Assembly: GCF_039535095.1 (NCBI RefSeq)
Contig: NZ_BAAAWN010000001.1
Location: forward strand, 1,984,001-2,048,000
Reading direction: 5' to 3'
Origin: Arthrobacter ramosus
GTDB taxonomy: Bacteria > Actinomycetota > Actinomycetes > Actinomycetales > Micrococcaceae
DNA length: 64,000 nt
Part shown: positions 8,615 through 15,624 of the stretch, piece after piece
Position numbering within the stretch: the first letter of the stretch is position 1
Layout of the letters: each line of letters begins with the position of its first letter
Program-made: the position numbers and the translations under genes
Notes under the pieces: model-generated
Databases searched by the model: none
Told to the model about the DNA's origin: nothing
Seen by the model: only the letters and a program-made list of their open reading frames with translations

Positions 8615-9364
8615 ATGGGACTGCTGGACAACAAGACGGCAATCGTCACCGGTTCTTCACGCGGCATCGGCGCTGAAGTAGCCAAGATCCTGGCTGGCGA
8701 GGGCGCTGCCGTCGTCGTCAACTACCGCCAGAAGGCCCCCCGGGCCAACAAGGTAGTGGGCGAGATCCAGGCGGCCGGCGGCCGTGCCGTAGCCGTCGGT
8801 GCGGACCTGACCACCCAGGAAGGCGTCCAGGCGCTGGCCAGCGCGGCCATGGAGCAATTCGGTTCGCTGAACGTCCTCGTGCTCAACGCTTCCGGCGGCA
8901 TGGAGTCCGGCATGGAGGAGGACTACGCCCTCAAGCTGAACCGTGATGCCCAGATCAACATGCTCAACGCCGCTGTCCCGCTGATGCCGGAGGGTTCCCG
9001 CGTGGTCTTCGTCACGAGCCACCAGGCGCACTTCGTCGAGACTGTTCCCACTATGCCCGAGTACGAGCCCGTTGCCCGCAGCAAGCGCGCCGGCGAAGTC
9101 GCATTGCGGGAACTGCTCCCGAACCTGGCCGACAAGGGCATCTCGCTCGTGGTGGTTTCCGGCGACATGATTGAGGGCACCGTGACGGCGACCCTGCTGG
9201 ACCGCTCCAACCCGGGCGCCATTGAGGCCCGCCGGGCCGAGGCCGGCAAGCTGTACTCGGTGGAGGAATTCGCCGCCGAGGTGGCAAAGATGGTCACGGC
9301 CGACGTCGAGAGCGGCCACACCGAGTACGTCGGCGGCGCCGACTACTTCGACAAGAGCGCCTGA
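8615..9364 (+). CDS. SDR-family oxidoreductase with Y-x6-K site; candidate FabL-like enoyl-ACP reductase
   Basis: A 249-residue Rossmann protein. The N-terminus has the classical cofactor motif TGSSRGIG (about residues 12-19) and an AsnAlaSer version of the NAG motif (VLNASGG). In the active-site region the residues read YEPVARSK, so Tyr and Lys are separated by six residues, not the usual three. Y-x6-K is the arrangement of enoyl-ACP reductases FabI, InhA and FabL; FabL also keeps a TG-x3-GIG motif like this protein. The ATG at 8615 follows AAAGGAG. Together with the fabG neighbour this suggests the reducing step of fatty acid elongation, but it is an inference. Most pipelines would call it only an SDR oxidoreductase. 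Confidence 0.8.
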   Translation: MGLLDNKTAIVTGSSRGIGAEVAKILAGEGAAVVVNYRQKAPRANKVVGEIQAAGGRAVAVGADLTTQEGVQALASAAMEQFGSLNVLVLNASGGMESGMEEDYALKLNRDAQINMLNAAVPLMPEGSRVVFVTSHQAHFVETVPTMPEYEPVARSKRAGEVALRELLPNLADKGISLVVVSGDMIEGTVTATLLDRSNPGAIEARRAEAGKLYSVEEFAAEVAKMVTADVESGHTEYVGGADYFDKSA

Positions 9365-9384
9365 CATTATTTGGTGCATGAAGA

Positions 9385-9429
9385 AGCGGCCCGGGACTGT
9401 CTGAAATACTCAGTCCCGGGCCGCTTTTT
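9385..9429. terminator. Strong bidirectional terminator between the SDR gene and serB
   Basis: A perfect 15-bp stem, AGCGGCCCGGGACTG (9385-9399) paired with 9411-9425, has an 11-base loop and is followed by a T run on the plus strand. It sits between two convergent genes and can serve both. Confidence 0.9.
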
Positions 9430-9448
9430 CATGGCGCATGACTTCGGG

Positions 9449-10342
9449 CTAAACGCCGGCGATATGCCGGACCGCGTCCAGGTACGGCATATTGATGGCG
9501 GCATCAGCTACCGCCCGGACGGCAGGCTTGGCGTTGAACGCGACACCGATGCCCGCCGCGCCCAGCATGTCGAGGTCATTCGCGCCGTCGCCCACCGCAA
9601 TGGTGTGCTCCAGGTCGATTCCCTCTGCGGCCGCCCACTCGCGAAGGTACTTCTCCTTGGCGGCGCGGTCGATGACGTCGCCAAGAACCTTGCCCGTGAG
9701 GAAGCCGTCAACGATTTCAAGTTCATTTGCGATCCAGTAGTCCAGCCCGAGTTCCTCCGCGATGGGCCGGAGGATTTGGTTGAAGCCGCCGGACACGACT
9801 GCCACCGCGTGGCCGGCGGCCTTGAAAGCAGCCACGAGTTCCGCGGCGCCCTCGCTCAGGCGCACCTCGGCACGGACGGCGTCGACGACGGCGGCCGGCA
9901 GGCCTGCGAGGACCGCCACCCGGGCGTGGAGGCTTTGCGCGAAGTCCAGTTCGCCGCGCATCGCGGCCTCCGTCACGGCCGCCACTTCTTCGCGTTTGCC
10001 GGCGTGCGCGGCCAGCAGTTCGATGACTTCCTGCTGGATCAGGGTGGAGTCCACGTCCATGATCAGCAGCTTGCGTGAAGCGTCACGCAGCGCGTCGGCG
10101 ACGATCGCGGTGTCCATGCCCGGTGCTGCGGCGTCGGCGACCCTGCGCCGGAGGCCTGACAAGTCGGCGACGGTAGCCCCGTCAACGGCCAGACTAATGG
10201 TGTAGACCCCAAAGCGATCGTCCCCCGAGCGCGACTCCGACGTTAAGGAAGCCCCCGAGCCGGACAGCACCTTTCGCAGGTGTTCAAGCTCCGAAAGGGA
10301 CAAATTCACGCCATAGCTGACCGCGGTCAAGTTCGAACTCAT
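9449..10342 (-). CDS. serB: Phosphoserine phosphatase SerB
   Basis: HAD-superfamily phosphatase for the last step of serine biosynthesis (phosphoserine to serine). The 297-residue protein has an N-terminal regulatory region of about 85 residues and then the catalytic motif MDVDST (about 95-100), with the nucleophile and acid Asp residues. Motif II lies in VVSGGF, and the C-terminal GDGANDLDML holds the Mg-binding aspartates. These match SerB enzymes of actinobacteria closely. It is a single gene on the minus strand, ending at the shared terminator and divergent from the downstream ABC ATPase. Confidence 0.92.
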   Translation of the reverse strand: MSSNLTAVSYGVNLSLSELEHLRKVLSGSGASLTSESRSGDDRFGVYTISLAVDGATVADLSGLRRRVADAAAPGMDTAIVADALRDASRKLLIMDVDSTLIQQEVIELLAAHAGKREEVAAVTEAAMRGELDFAQSLHARVAVLAGLPAAVVDAVRAEVRLSEGAAELVAAFKAAGHAVAVVSGGFNQILRPIAEELGLDYWIANELEIVDGFLTGKVLGDVIDRAAKEKYLREWAAAEGIDLEHTIAVGDGANDLDMLGAAGIGVAFNAKPAVRAVADAAINMPYLDAVRHIAGV

Positions 10343-10455
10343 GGCTGCAATCTTAGCGAGCGCGGAACCGCCGCCCGAACTCGTGTTTCATTCATGGCGG
10401 CTCGCAAACAGTGTGACCGAAGTTCCGGTTATCTATCGCCCCTATTTTTGTCCTA

Positions 10456-11253
10456 GTGTCTACTTCTATGAGTGATGTTCTTGAATTGGCTTCCGTCAGC
10501 GTTGTCCGAGGTACCAAGACCCTGCTGGACAAGGTTGACTGGCAGGTCAATGAAGGCGAACGCTGGGTCATCCTCGGTCCCAACGGTGCCGGCAAGACCA
10601 CTCTGCTCCAGATCGCCGCCGCCCGGATGCATCCCACGAGCGGGAAAGCCGGGATCCTTGACGAGACGCTGGGCCGGGTGGACGTCTTTGAGCTCCGTCC
10701 GCGCATCGGCCTTTCCTCCGCGGCCCTGGCCAGCCAGATCCCGGAGCAGGAAAACGTGCTGAATGTTGTGGTCACCGCTGCCTACGGCGTGACCGGCCGC
10801 TGGCGCGAGGGATACGAGCGCGACGACGAGCGCAGGGCATTCGGCCTCCTCAACGAGTGGGGGATGGGGCCGCTGCTGAACCGCTCTTTCTCCTCGCTTT
10901 CCGAAGGCGAGCGCAAGCGCGTGCAGATCGCGCGGGCCCTCATGACCGATCCCGAGCTGCTCCTGCTCGACGAGCCTGCCGCCGGCCTGGACCTTGGCGG
11001 ACGGGAAGAGCTCGTCCACAAGCTCGGCGAGCTCGCCCGCGACGAGGATGCTCCCGCCATGGTTCTCGTGACGCACCACCTTGAAGAAGTTCCTCCGGGG
11101 TTCACCCACGCCATGCTGCTTCGCGACGGCGGGGTGGTTGCCGCGGGACCCATCGAGGAAGTCCTGACCGCAGAACACCTCAGCAACACCTTCGGCCTGC
11201 CCCTGGACGTGACCGAAAACTCCGGCCGCTACACGGCCACCGCCCGCCGCTAG
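10456..11253 (+). CDS. ABC transporter ATP-binding protein
   Basis: A 265-residue ATPase with Walker A GPNGAGKTT (about 39-47), a variant signature LSEGERKRV where the second Gly is Glu, Walker B LLLLDEP, and the H-loop His in VTHHLEE. The LSEGE variant and overall sequence resemble ModF-like or iron-type ATPases. No permease gene lies next to it, so the transported substrate, if any, is unknown. The start could be GTG 10456 or ATG 10468; neither has a clear Shine-Dalgarno sequence, which would fit a leaderless transcript. It is 19 bp ahead of the TauE/SafE gene and probably co-transcribed. Confidence 0.85.
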   Translation: MSTSMSDVLELASVSVVRGTKTLLDKVDWQVNEGERWVILGPNGAGKTTLLQIAAARMHPTSGKAGILDETLGRVDVFELRPRIGLSSAALASQIPEQENVLNVVVTAAYGVTGRWREGYERDDERRAFGLLNEWGMGPLLNRSFSSLSEGERKRVQIARALMTDPELLLLDEPAAGLDLGGREELVHKLGELARDEDAPAMVLVTHHLEEVPPGFTHAMLLRDGGVVAAGPIEEVLTAEHLSNTFGLPLDVTENSGRYTATARR

Positions 11254-11272
11254 GCCGGGGCAGCGAGAAGCA

Positions 11273-12058
11273 ATGGAGATCCTTAACGGCATCCTGATCT
11301 TTTTCGCGGGCTTGTGGGCCGGAACCATCAACAGCGTGGTTGGCTCGGGCACGCTCGTGACGTTCCCGGTCCTTATCGCCCTGGGCTACGCACCTGTCAC
11401 GGCGACCATCAGCAACGCCATGGGCCTCGTGGCAGGCAACATGACAGGGGCCTGGGGCTACCGCCACGAACTCCGGGGCAGGGGCCGGCAGTTGCTCAGG
11501 CTCTTGCCGGCATCGCTAATTGGCGGCATCACGGGTGCCTGGCTGTTGCTCCACCTCCCGGAGAAGGTTTTCTACTACGCCGCTCCGATCTTGATCGTGG
11601 TCGCGCTGCTCATGGTGCTCTTCCAGCCCAAACTCCAACGGTGGGTCCAGGACCGGGCCGGCAACCCGGAGCACGCCATCCACGACAAACGGCACACCGT
11701 GATCCTCGTGGTGTTGGTGTACCTCGCCGGGGTCTATGGCGGATATTTCGTGGCTGCCCAGGGAATCCTGCTCGTCGGCATTCTGGGTGTCTTCATGACC
11801 GGCACCATCCAGAACGCCAACGCCATGAAGAACATCCTGGTGCTGGCCGTCAACGTGGTGGCAGCGTGCTCCTACCTCCTGTTTGCCTTTGGCCGGATCG
11901 AATGGCCGGTCGTGGCAGTCATTGCGGTCAGTTCATTGATCGGCGGACTGGTGGGCTCCAAAGTGGGACGGCGCCTGAAGCCCCTCGCGCTGCGCATCGT
12001 GATCTTCGCGCTCGGCATCGTGGCCCTCGGCTTCATGATCGCCAACCTGCTGAAATAG
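11273..12058 (+). CDS. Sulfite exporter TauE/SafE family permease
   Basis: A 261-residue membrane protein with about eight hydrophobic helices and the TauE/SafE pattern: GTINSVVGSGTLVTFP near the N-terminus, a repeated version around YGGYFVAAQGILLVG in the second half, and an Arg/Lys-rich loop between. Family members export sulfite, sulfonates or other small anions; the substrate here is not determined. ATG 11273 follows GAGAAGCA. It lies between the ABC ATPase and the RNA methyltransferase on the same strand with only a few bases to the next gene. Confidence 0.88.
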   Translation: MEILNGILIFFAGLWAGTINSVVGSGTLVTFPVLIALGYAPVTATISNAMGLVAGNMTGAWGYRHELRGRGRQLLRLLPASLIGGITGAWLLLHLPEKVFYYAAPILIVVALLMVLFQPKLQRWVQDRAGNPEHAIHDKRHTVILVVLVYLAGVYGGYFVAAQGILLVGILGVFMTGTIQNANAMKNILVLAVNVVAACSYLLFAFGRIEWPVVAVIAVSSLIGGLVGSKVGRRLKPLALRIVIFALGIVALGFMIANLLK

Positions 12059-12064
12059 CAACCC

Positions 12065-12874
12065 GTGACTTTCCACTACCTTGAGTCCGCCGACGACCCG
12101 CGCGTTTCCGACTACACACAACTGACGGATGTCCACCTCCGCAAGCTCCGCGAGCCCGCGGAGGGCATGTACATCGCCGAATCGTCACGGGTCTTGCGGC
12201 GTGCCCTCTCGGCCGGCCATCGGCCCCGATCCTTCTTCCTGGCGGAGAAATGGCTGGAAGATCTCGACGACGTTTTCCAACAGTTCCCCGAGGTGCCGGT
12301 CTACATCGGCAAGGCTTCCCTGCTTGAGGAAATCACGGGATTCCATTTGCATCGGGGTGCCATGGCTGCCATGCATCGCCCGGCGCCGGTTCCCCTCGAG
12401 GAACTTCTCGCCGGGGCACACCGCGTGGCTGTGTTGGAGGACGTCGTCGACCATACGAATGTCGGCGCGATCTTCCGTTCCGCGGCCGCGCTCGGAGTGG
12501 ACGCGGTGCTGGTGTCCCCGCGTTGCGGCGACCCTCTGTACCGTCGTAGCGTCCGGGTGAGCATGGGCACCGTGTTCCAGGTTCCCTGGGCACGGCTGGA
12601 GTCCTGGCCCGGCGACCTTGAACGGCTCAAGGAGCAGGGCTTCACCGTCGCCGCCATGGAGCTGACTGACGACGCAGTGGACCTCGACGAGCTTGCCGCC
12701 AGCAACCCCGGAAAGCTCGCCCTCGTGCTCGGCACCGAAGGCGCGGGCATGAGCCCGGAGACGCTCTCCGCCGTCGACCTCGCGGTAAAGATTCCCATGC
12801 GCGCCGGCGTCGACTCGCTCAACGTCGCTGCCGCCTCTGCCGTGGCTTTCTGGGAACTGCGCCCCCGAACCTGA
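12065..12874 (+). CDS. SpoU/TrmH-family RNA 2'-O-methyltransferase
   Basis: SAM-dependent methyltransferase with the alpha/beta-knot (SPOUT) fold. The 269-residue protein has an N-terminal substrate-binding part (about 1-105). The three SpoU motifs follow: NVGAIFRSAAALGVD, LVLGTEGAGMS, and a C-terminal knot segment beginning IPMRAGVDSLNVA. Homologues methylate rRNA or tRNA ribose; the target is not deducible here. The start is GTG at 12065, six bases after the TauE stop, so it is probably translated from the same message. Confidence 0.88.
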   Translation: MTFHYLESADDPRVSDYTQLTDVHLRKLREPAEGMYIAESSRVLRRALSAGHRPRSFFLAEKWLEDLDDVFQQFPEVPVYIGKASLLEEITGFHLHRGAMAAMHRPAPVPLEELLAGAHRVAVLEDVVDHTNVGAIFRSAAALGVDAVLVSPRCGDPLYRRSVRVSMGTVFQVPWARLESWPGDLERLKEQGFTVAAMELTDDAVDLDELAASNPGKLALVLGTEGAGMSPETLSAVDLAVKIPMRAGVDSLNVAAASAVAFWELRPRT

Positions 12875-12883
12875 CGTGGCTGG

Positions 12884-12912
12884 TTCAAGCAAGGTGCGGT
12901 TTCCGCTATGAT
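12884..12912 (+). promoter_or_regulatory. Putative promoter of rpmE2
   Basis: TATGAT (12907-12912) is a good -10 box. TTCAAG (12884-12889) is a weak -35 at 17 bp. They lie about 105 bp upstream of the rpmE2 start, leaving a leader that contains a small hairpin. Confidence 0.45.
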
Positions 12913-12975
12913 TGATTGTTGGCCCGGCACTGGGTATCCGTTTTCAGTGCGCGGACCAAATCCATTCATACCTGG

Positions 12976-12995
12976 CAGCTGGCAAAATCCAGCTG
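12976..12995 (+). promoter_or_regulatory. Hairpin in the rpmE2 leader
   Basis: CAGCTGG (12976-12982) can pair with CCAGCTG (12989-12995) across a six-base loop, about 20 bases before the start codon. It could be an autoregulatory binding site, as ribosomal protein leaders often are, but that is inference. Confidence 0.35.
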
Positions 12996-13015
12996 CGTGA
13001 ACAAAAGGTCCCATT

Positions 13016-13273
13016 ATGAAGTCTGATATCCACCCGAAGTACGAAGCTGTTGTATTCAACGACCTGGCTTCCGGCGTCAAGTTCCTGACCAAGTCCACCG
13101 TGTCTTCTTCCAAGACCATCGAGTGGGAAGACGGCAACACCTACCCGGTCATCGACGTCGAAATCTCCTCGGAGTCCCACCCGTTCTACACGGGCAAGCA
13201 GCGCATCATGGACTCTGCAGGCCGCGTCGAGCGCTTCAACGCTCGCTTCAAGGGCTTCGGCGGCAAGAAGTAA
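13016..13273 (+). CDS. rpmE2: 50S ribosomal protein bL31 type B
   Basis: An 85-residue ribosomal protein of the large subunit. MKSDIHPKY at the N-terminus, [16 protein letters not shown] in the middle and the basic end [13 protein letters not shown] identify bL31. The zinc-binding cysteines of the type A form are absent, so this is the zinc-independent type B protein. In many bacteria it replaces the zinc form under zinc limitation. No obvious Zur box was seen in the leader. It is a single gene followed by a terminator. Confidence 0.93.
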   Translation: MKSDIHPKYEAVVFNDLASGVKFLTKSTVSSSKTIEWEDGNTYPVIDVEISSESHPFYTGKQRIMDSAGRVERFNARFKGFGGKK

Positions 13274-13300
13274 TCAACTTCACCTCCAAGCTTCTGTGAA

Positions 13301-13337
13301 AGCCCGCACCCGCCGTACCTTCGGTGGCTGCGGGCTT
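13301..13337 (+). terminator. Rho-independent terminator after rpmE2
   Basis: AGCCCGCA (13301-13308) pairs with TGCGGGCT (13328-13335), extended by G-T pairs in the inner stem, followed by TTT. It is placed 28 bp after the rpmE2 stop. Confidence 0.8.
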
Positions 13338-13363
13338 TTGCGTTTTCCGGCAGGATGGAAACC

Positions 13364-14452
13364 ATGACTTCCAGCATGGCATTCCAACATGGCGAACCCC
13401 GGCTCCATGGCGAATACAAGGTCCCCGGCGGAAAACTCGTCGTTGTTGACCTCGACCTCGTGGACGGGCGGTTCGCGAACGTCTCGCTCAGCGGCGACTT
13501 CTTCCTGGAACCGGACGAGGCCCTGATGGACATTAACCGCGCGCTCACGGGCCTTCCGGAAAGTTCGACGCCGGCCGAGATTTCCGCTGCCGTCTCCGCC
13601 GCGCTGCCTGCCGACTCGGTCTTGTTCGGCTTTTCCGCCGACGCCGTCGCCGTTGCTGTCCGCAGGGCCCTGTCCAAGGCCAGCGGCTGGGCGGATCACC
13701 AGTGGGAGGTCATCCCGCCGTCGGTCCTTCCCACACGCCTCAACGTAGCGCTGGACGAGGTCCTCACGGAGCAGGTCGGGGCCGGACTCCGCAACCCCAC
13801 TTTGCGTTTCTGGGACTGGGAAGAGCCGTCGGTGGTGATCGGCAGCTTCCAGTCGTTCCGCAACGAGGTGGATCCCGACGGCGTCGCGCGCCACGGCATC
13901 ACGGTGGTCCGCCGCATCAGCGGCGGGGGAGCCATGTTCATGGAGGCCGGAAACTGCATCACCTATTCGCTCTATGTGCCGCAGAGCCTGGTGGATGGCA
14001 TCAGCTTTGCCGATTCCTACGCGTTCCTGGACGCGTGGGTCATGGCTGCCCTGGAGAAACTGGGCATTACCGCGTTCTACGTCCCGCTCAATGACATCGC
14101 CACCGAGCAGGGAAAGATCGGCGGTGCCGCGCAAAAGCGACTCGCCAACGGCGGCATGCTGCACCACGTCACCATGAGCTATGACATCGACGCCGACAAG
14201 ATGGTCGAGGTCTTGCGCATCGGCAAGGAAAAGCTCTCCGACAAAGGCACCCGCAGTGCAAAGAAGCGCGTGGACCCGCTCCGGCGGCAAACCGGCTTGG
14301 CGCGGACCGAGATCATCAAAGCCATGCAGGAGGTCTTCACCGAGCGCTACGGCGCCGCGGAGTCCCGCATCACCGACGCCGAATTGGCAACAGCCCGGGA
14401 GCGGGTGCAGTCAAAGTTCGGTACCGAAGAATGGCTGCACCGTGTTCCCTAG
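13364..14452 (+). CDS. Lipoate-protein ligase A family protein with N-terminal accessory domain
   Basis: A 362-residue enzyme of the biotin/lipoate A/B ligase family, attaching lipoate to E2 subunits or GcvH. Residues from about 115 carry the catalytic core: VVIGSFQSFRNEVD, RRISGGGAMFMEAGN (the RR-x-SGGGA-x motif) and the Lys-containing KIGGAAQKR. The N-terminal 100 residues (YKVPGGKLVVVDLDL, GDFFLEPDE) resemble the C-terminal accessory domain of LplA, so the domain order is reversed relative to E. coli LplA. ATG 13364 has AGGA eight bases upstream; an ATG nine bases earlier has no spaced site. It may instead act as an octanoyl or lipoyl transferase. Confidence 0.85.
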   Translation: MTSSMAFQHGEPRLHGEYKVPGGKLVVVDLDLVDGRFANVSLSGDFFLEPDEALMDINRALTGLPESSTPAEISAAVSAALPADSVLFGFSADAVAVAVRRALSKASGWADHQWEVIPPSVLPTRLNVALDEVLTEQVGAGLRNPTLRFWDWEEPSVVIGSFQSFRNEVDPDGVARHGITVVRRISGGGAMFMEAGNCITYSLYVPQSLVDGISFADSYAFLDAWVMAALEKLGITAFYVPLNDIATEQGKIGGAAQKRLANGGMLHHVTMSYDIDADKMVEVLRIGKEKLSDKGTRSAKKRVDPLRRQTGLARTEIIKAMQEVFTERYGAAESRITDAELATARERVQSKFGTEEWLHRVP

Positions 14453-15103
14453 TTACTCCGCCCGATACGCATCCACTGCCTGTTCCATGACCGGACCGTA
14501 GAGCGGCCATGAATCGGCGGGAGCCGCGACGATGAGGACGCTGCTGCCCCTGCTGCCCGCTACGAGGCAAGCTATCTCACGGTAGCGGTTGTTGCCGACG
14601 TGGGTCACATAGCTGTCCTCCACGCAGGAACCCGTGCCTCCGCGGAAAGCCATTCCGGTTCGCTCAGCGATTTTGCTGGGCGACGAGGAGTTCTCATCCG
14701 CCAGGTGATCGAGCCTGAAGGTGTTCCAATTGTCCAGCGCCTCGCTGCCCTGCCGGGGTGTGGCGTTGAGGTATATCCGCAGTTCGCCCGTTGAGGACGA
14801 GACAGTCGCGGACACGCTGCCGGGGTCGCTTTCGGCGGGGCTGGCATCGGGTGGGACCGACAGGACCCCCGTGCCGTCCGGAAGTTCCATGGTTTTCCAC
14901 CCTGCCGGGGCCGCTGCTGCGTTGAACCACGCGAACGGCGCTTCCGCGGACTGAACGGTGTGAGGCGCCGGGCTTTGAACAGCGGAACTGCAAGCCGCGA
15001 CGGCCATCATCGCAGCTGTGCCCAGGGAGAGACCGGCGAACAGCGTTGTTCCATGGCGGGCCGGCGTTGTTCTGTGGCGAGGCGAAGCGCTACCGGTTTC
15101 CAT
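14453..15103 (-). CDS. Putative lipoprotein, unknown function
   Basis: A 216-residue secreted protein. After a charged start there is a hydrophobic segment ending in a lipobox-like VAAC (about residues 35-38), so it is probably a membrane-anchored lipoprotein. The mature part has a strand-rich pattern with two further Cys residues (SCVEDSY and ACLVAG) that could form a disulphide, and no recognised domain. It begins inside the end of the upstream proline-rich lipoprotein gene (14-bp overlap), suggesting co-expression. It converges with the lipoate ligase gene, whose stop it abuts. Confidence 0.65.
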   Translation of the reverse strand: METGSASPRHRTTPARHGTTLFAGLSLGTAAMMAVAACSSAVQSPAPHTVQSAEAPFAWFNAAAAPAGWKTMELPDGTGVLSVPPDASPAESDPGSVSATVSSSTGELRIYLNATPRQGSEALDNWNTFRLDHLADENSSSPSKIAERTGMAFRGGTGSCVEDSYVTHVGNNRYREIACLVAGSRGSSVLIVAAPADSWPLYGPVMEQAVDAYRAE

Positions 15104-15524
15104 CGCCGTCGTCCGGTCCGCCGTTATCGTCGCCGTCGCGGTCGCCGCCGTTAGGGTGCCGCGGGGGCGGCGGAACCATGTGCGGTGGTGCCGGTGCCGG
15201 CGGCCGGACTACGGCTGGCGGCGCCTGTACCGGTGGCGGAACGACCGCTGGCGGGGCAGCGGGTGGGGCCTGCAGAGGGGGCGGAACCGCCGGCGGGACT
15301 GCGGCTGGTGGAACTGAGGCGGGTGGAACCGTGGCTGGCGGGACTGTGGTGGGTGGAGTGAGCGGCGTCGCTGTCGGTGAAGGTGACGGCGTGCTTGGGG
15401 CGGGCGTGGTGCTCGCCGGTGGGCTTGCAGGCACCGGAGCGGCCGGCTGTCCGCCGAAGCAGGCTCCGAGCAAAAGGCTGGTGCCCAGCGCTGCGACGGC
15501 AAGCACGGGGCGAGGAAACTTCAT
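15090..15524 (-). CDS. Proline-rich putative lipoprotein
   Basis: A 144-residue product with a signal peptide (MKFPRPVLAVAALGTSLLLG) and lipobox LGAC at residues 19-22. A low-complexity tail made of V-P-P-A and P-P-A repeats follows, and it ends in a Gly/Asp-rich acidic stretch. Such tails usually span the cell wall; no enzymatic domain is present. The start at 15524 has GAGGA eight bases upstream. The repeat region (about 15180-15410) encodes imperfect VPPA/PPAP units and is likely to vary in length between strains. Confidence 0.6.
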   Translation of the reverse strand: MKFPRPVLAVAALGTSLLLGACFGGQPAAPVPASPPASTTPAPSTPSPSPTATPLTPPTTVPPATVPPASVPPAAVPPAVPPPLQAPPAAPPAVVPPPVQAPPAVVRPPAPAPPHMVPPPPRHPNGGDRDGDDNGGPDDGDGNR

Positions 15525-15624
15525 GGTAACCGTCCTCAAGAAAGGCCCATGCGGAGCGCCGGGCTTGCATCTAAAGACGACGCCGGCGATCCCCAGGTTC
15601 AACGCCGGATCGCCGGCTCCTGCG

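Noticed and set aside
15180..15410. CRISPR-like or satellite repeat
   Set aside because: The short repeats are the codons of VPPA/PPAP units in a proline-rich lipoprotein. Spacing is short and there are no unique spacers.
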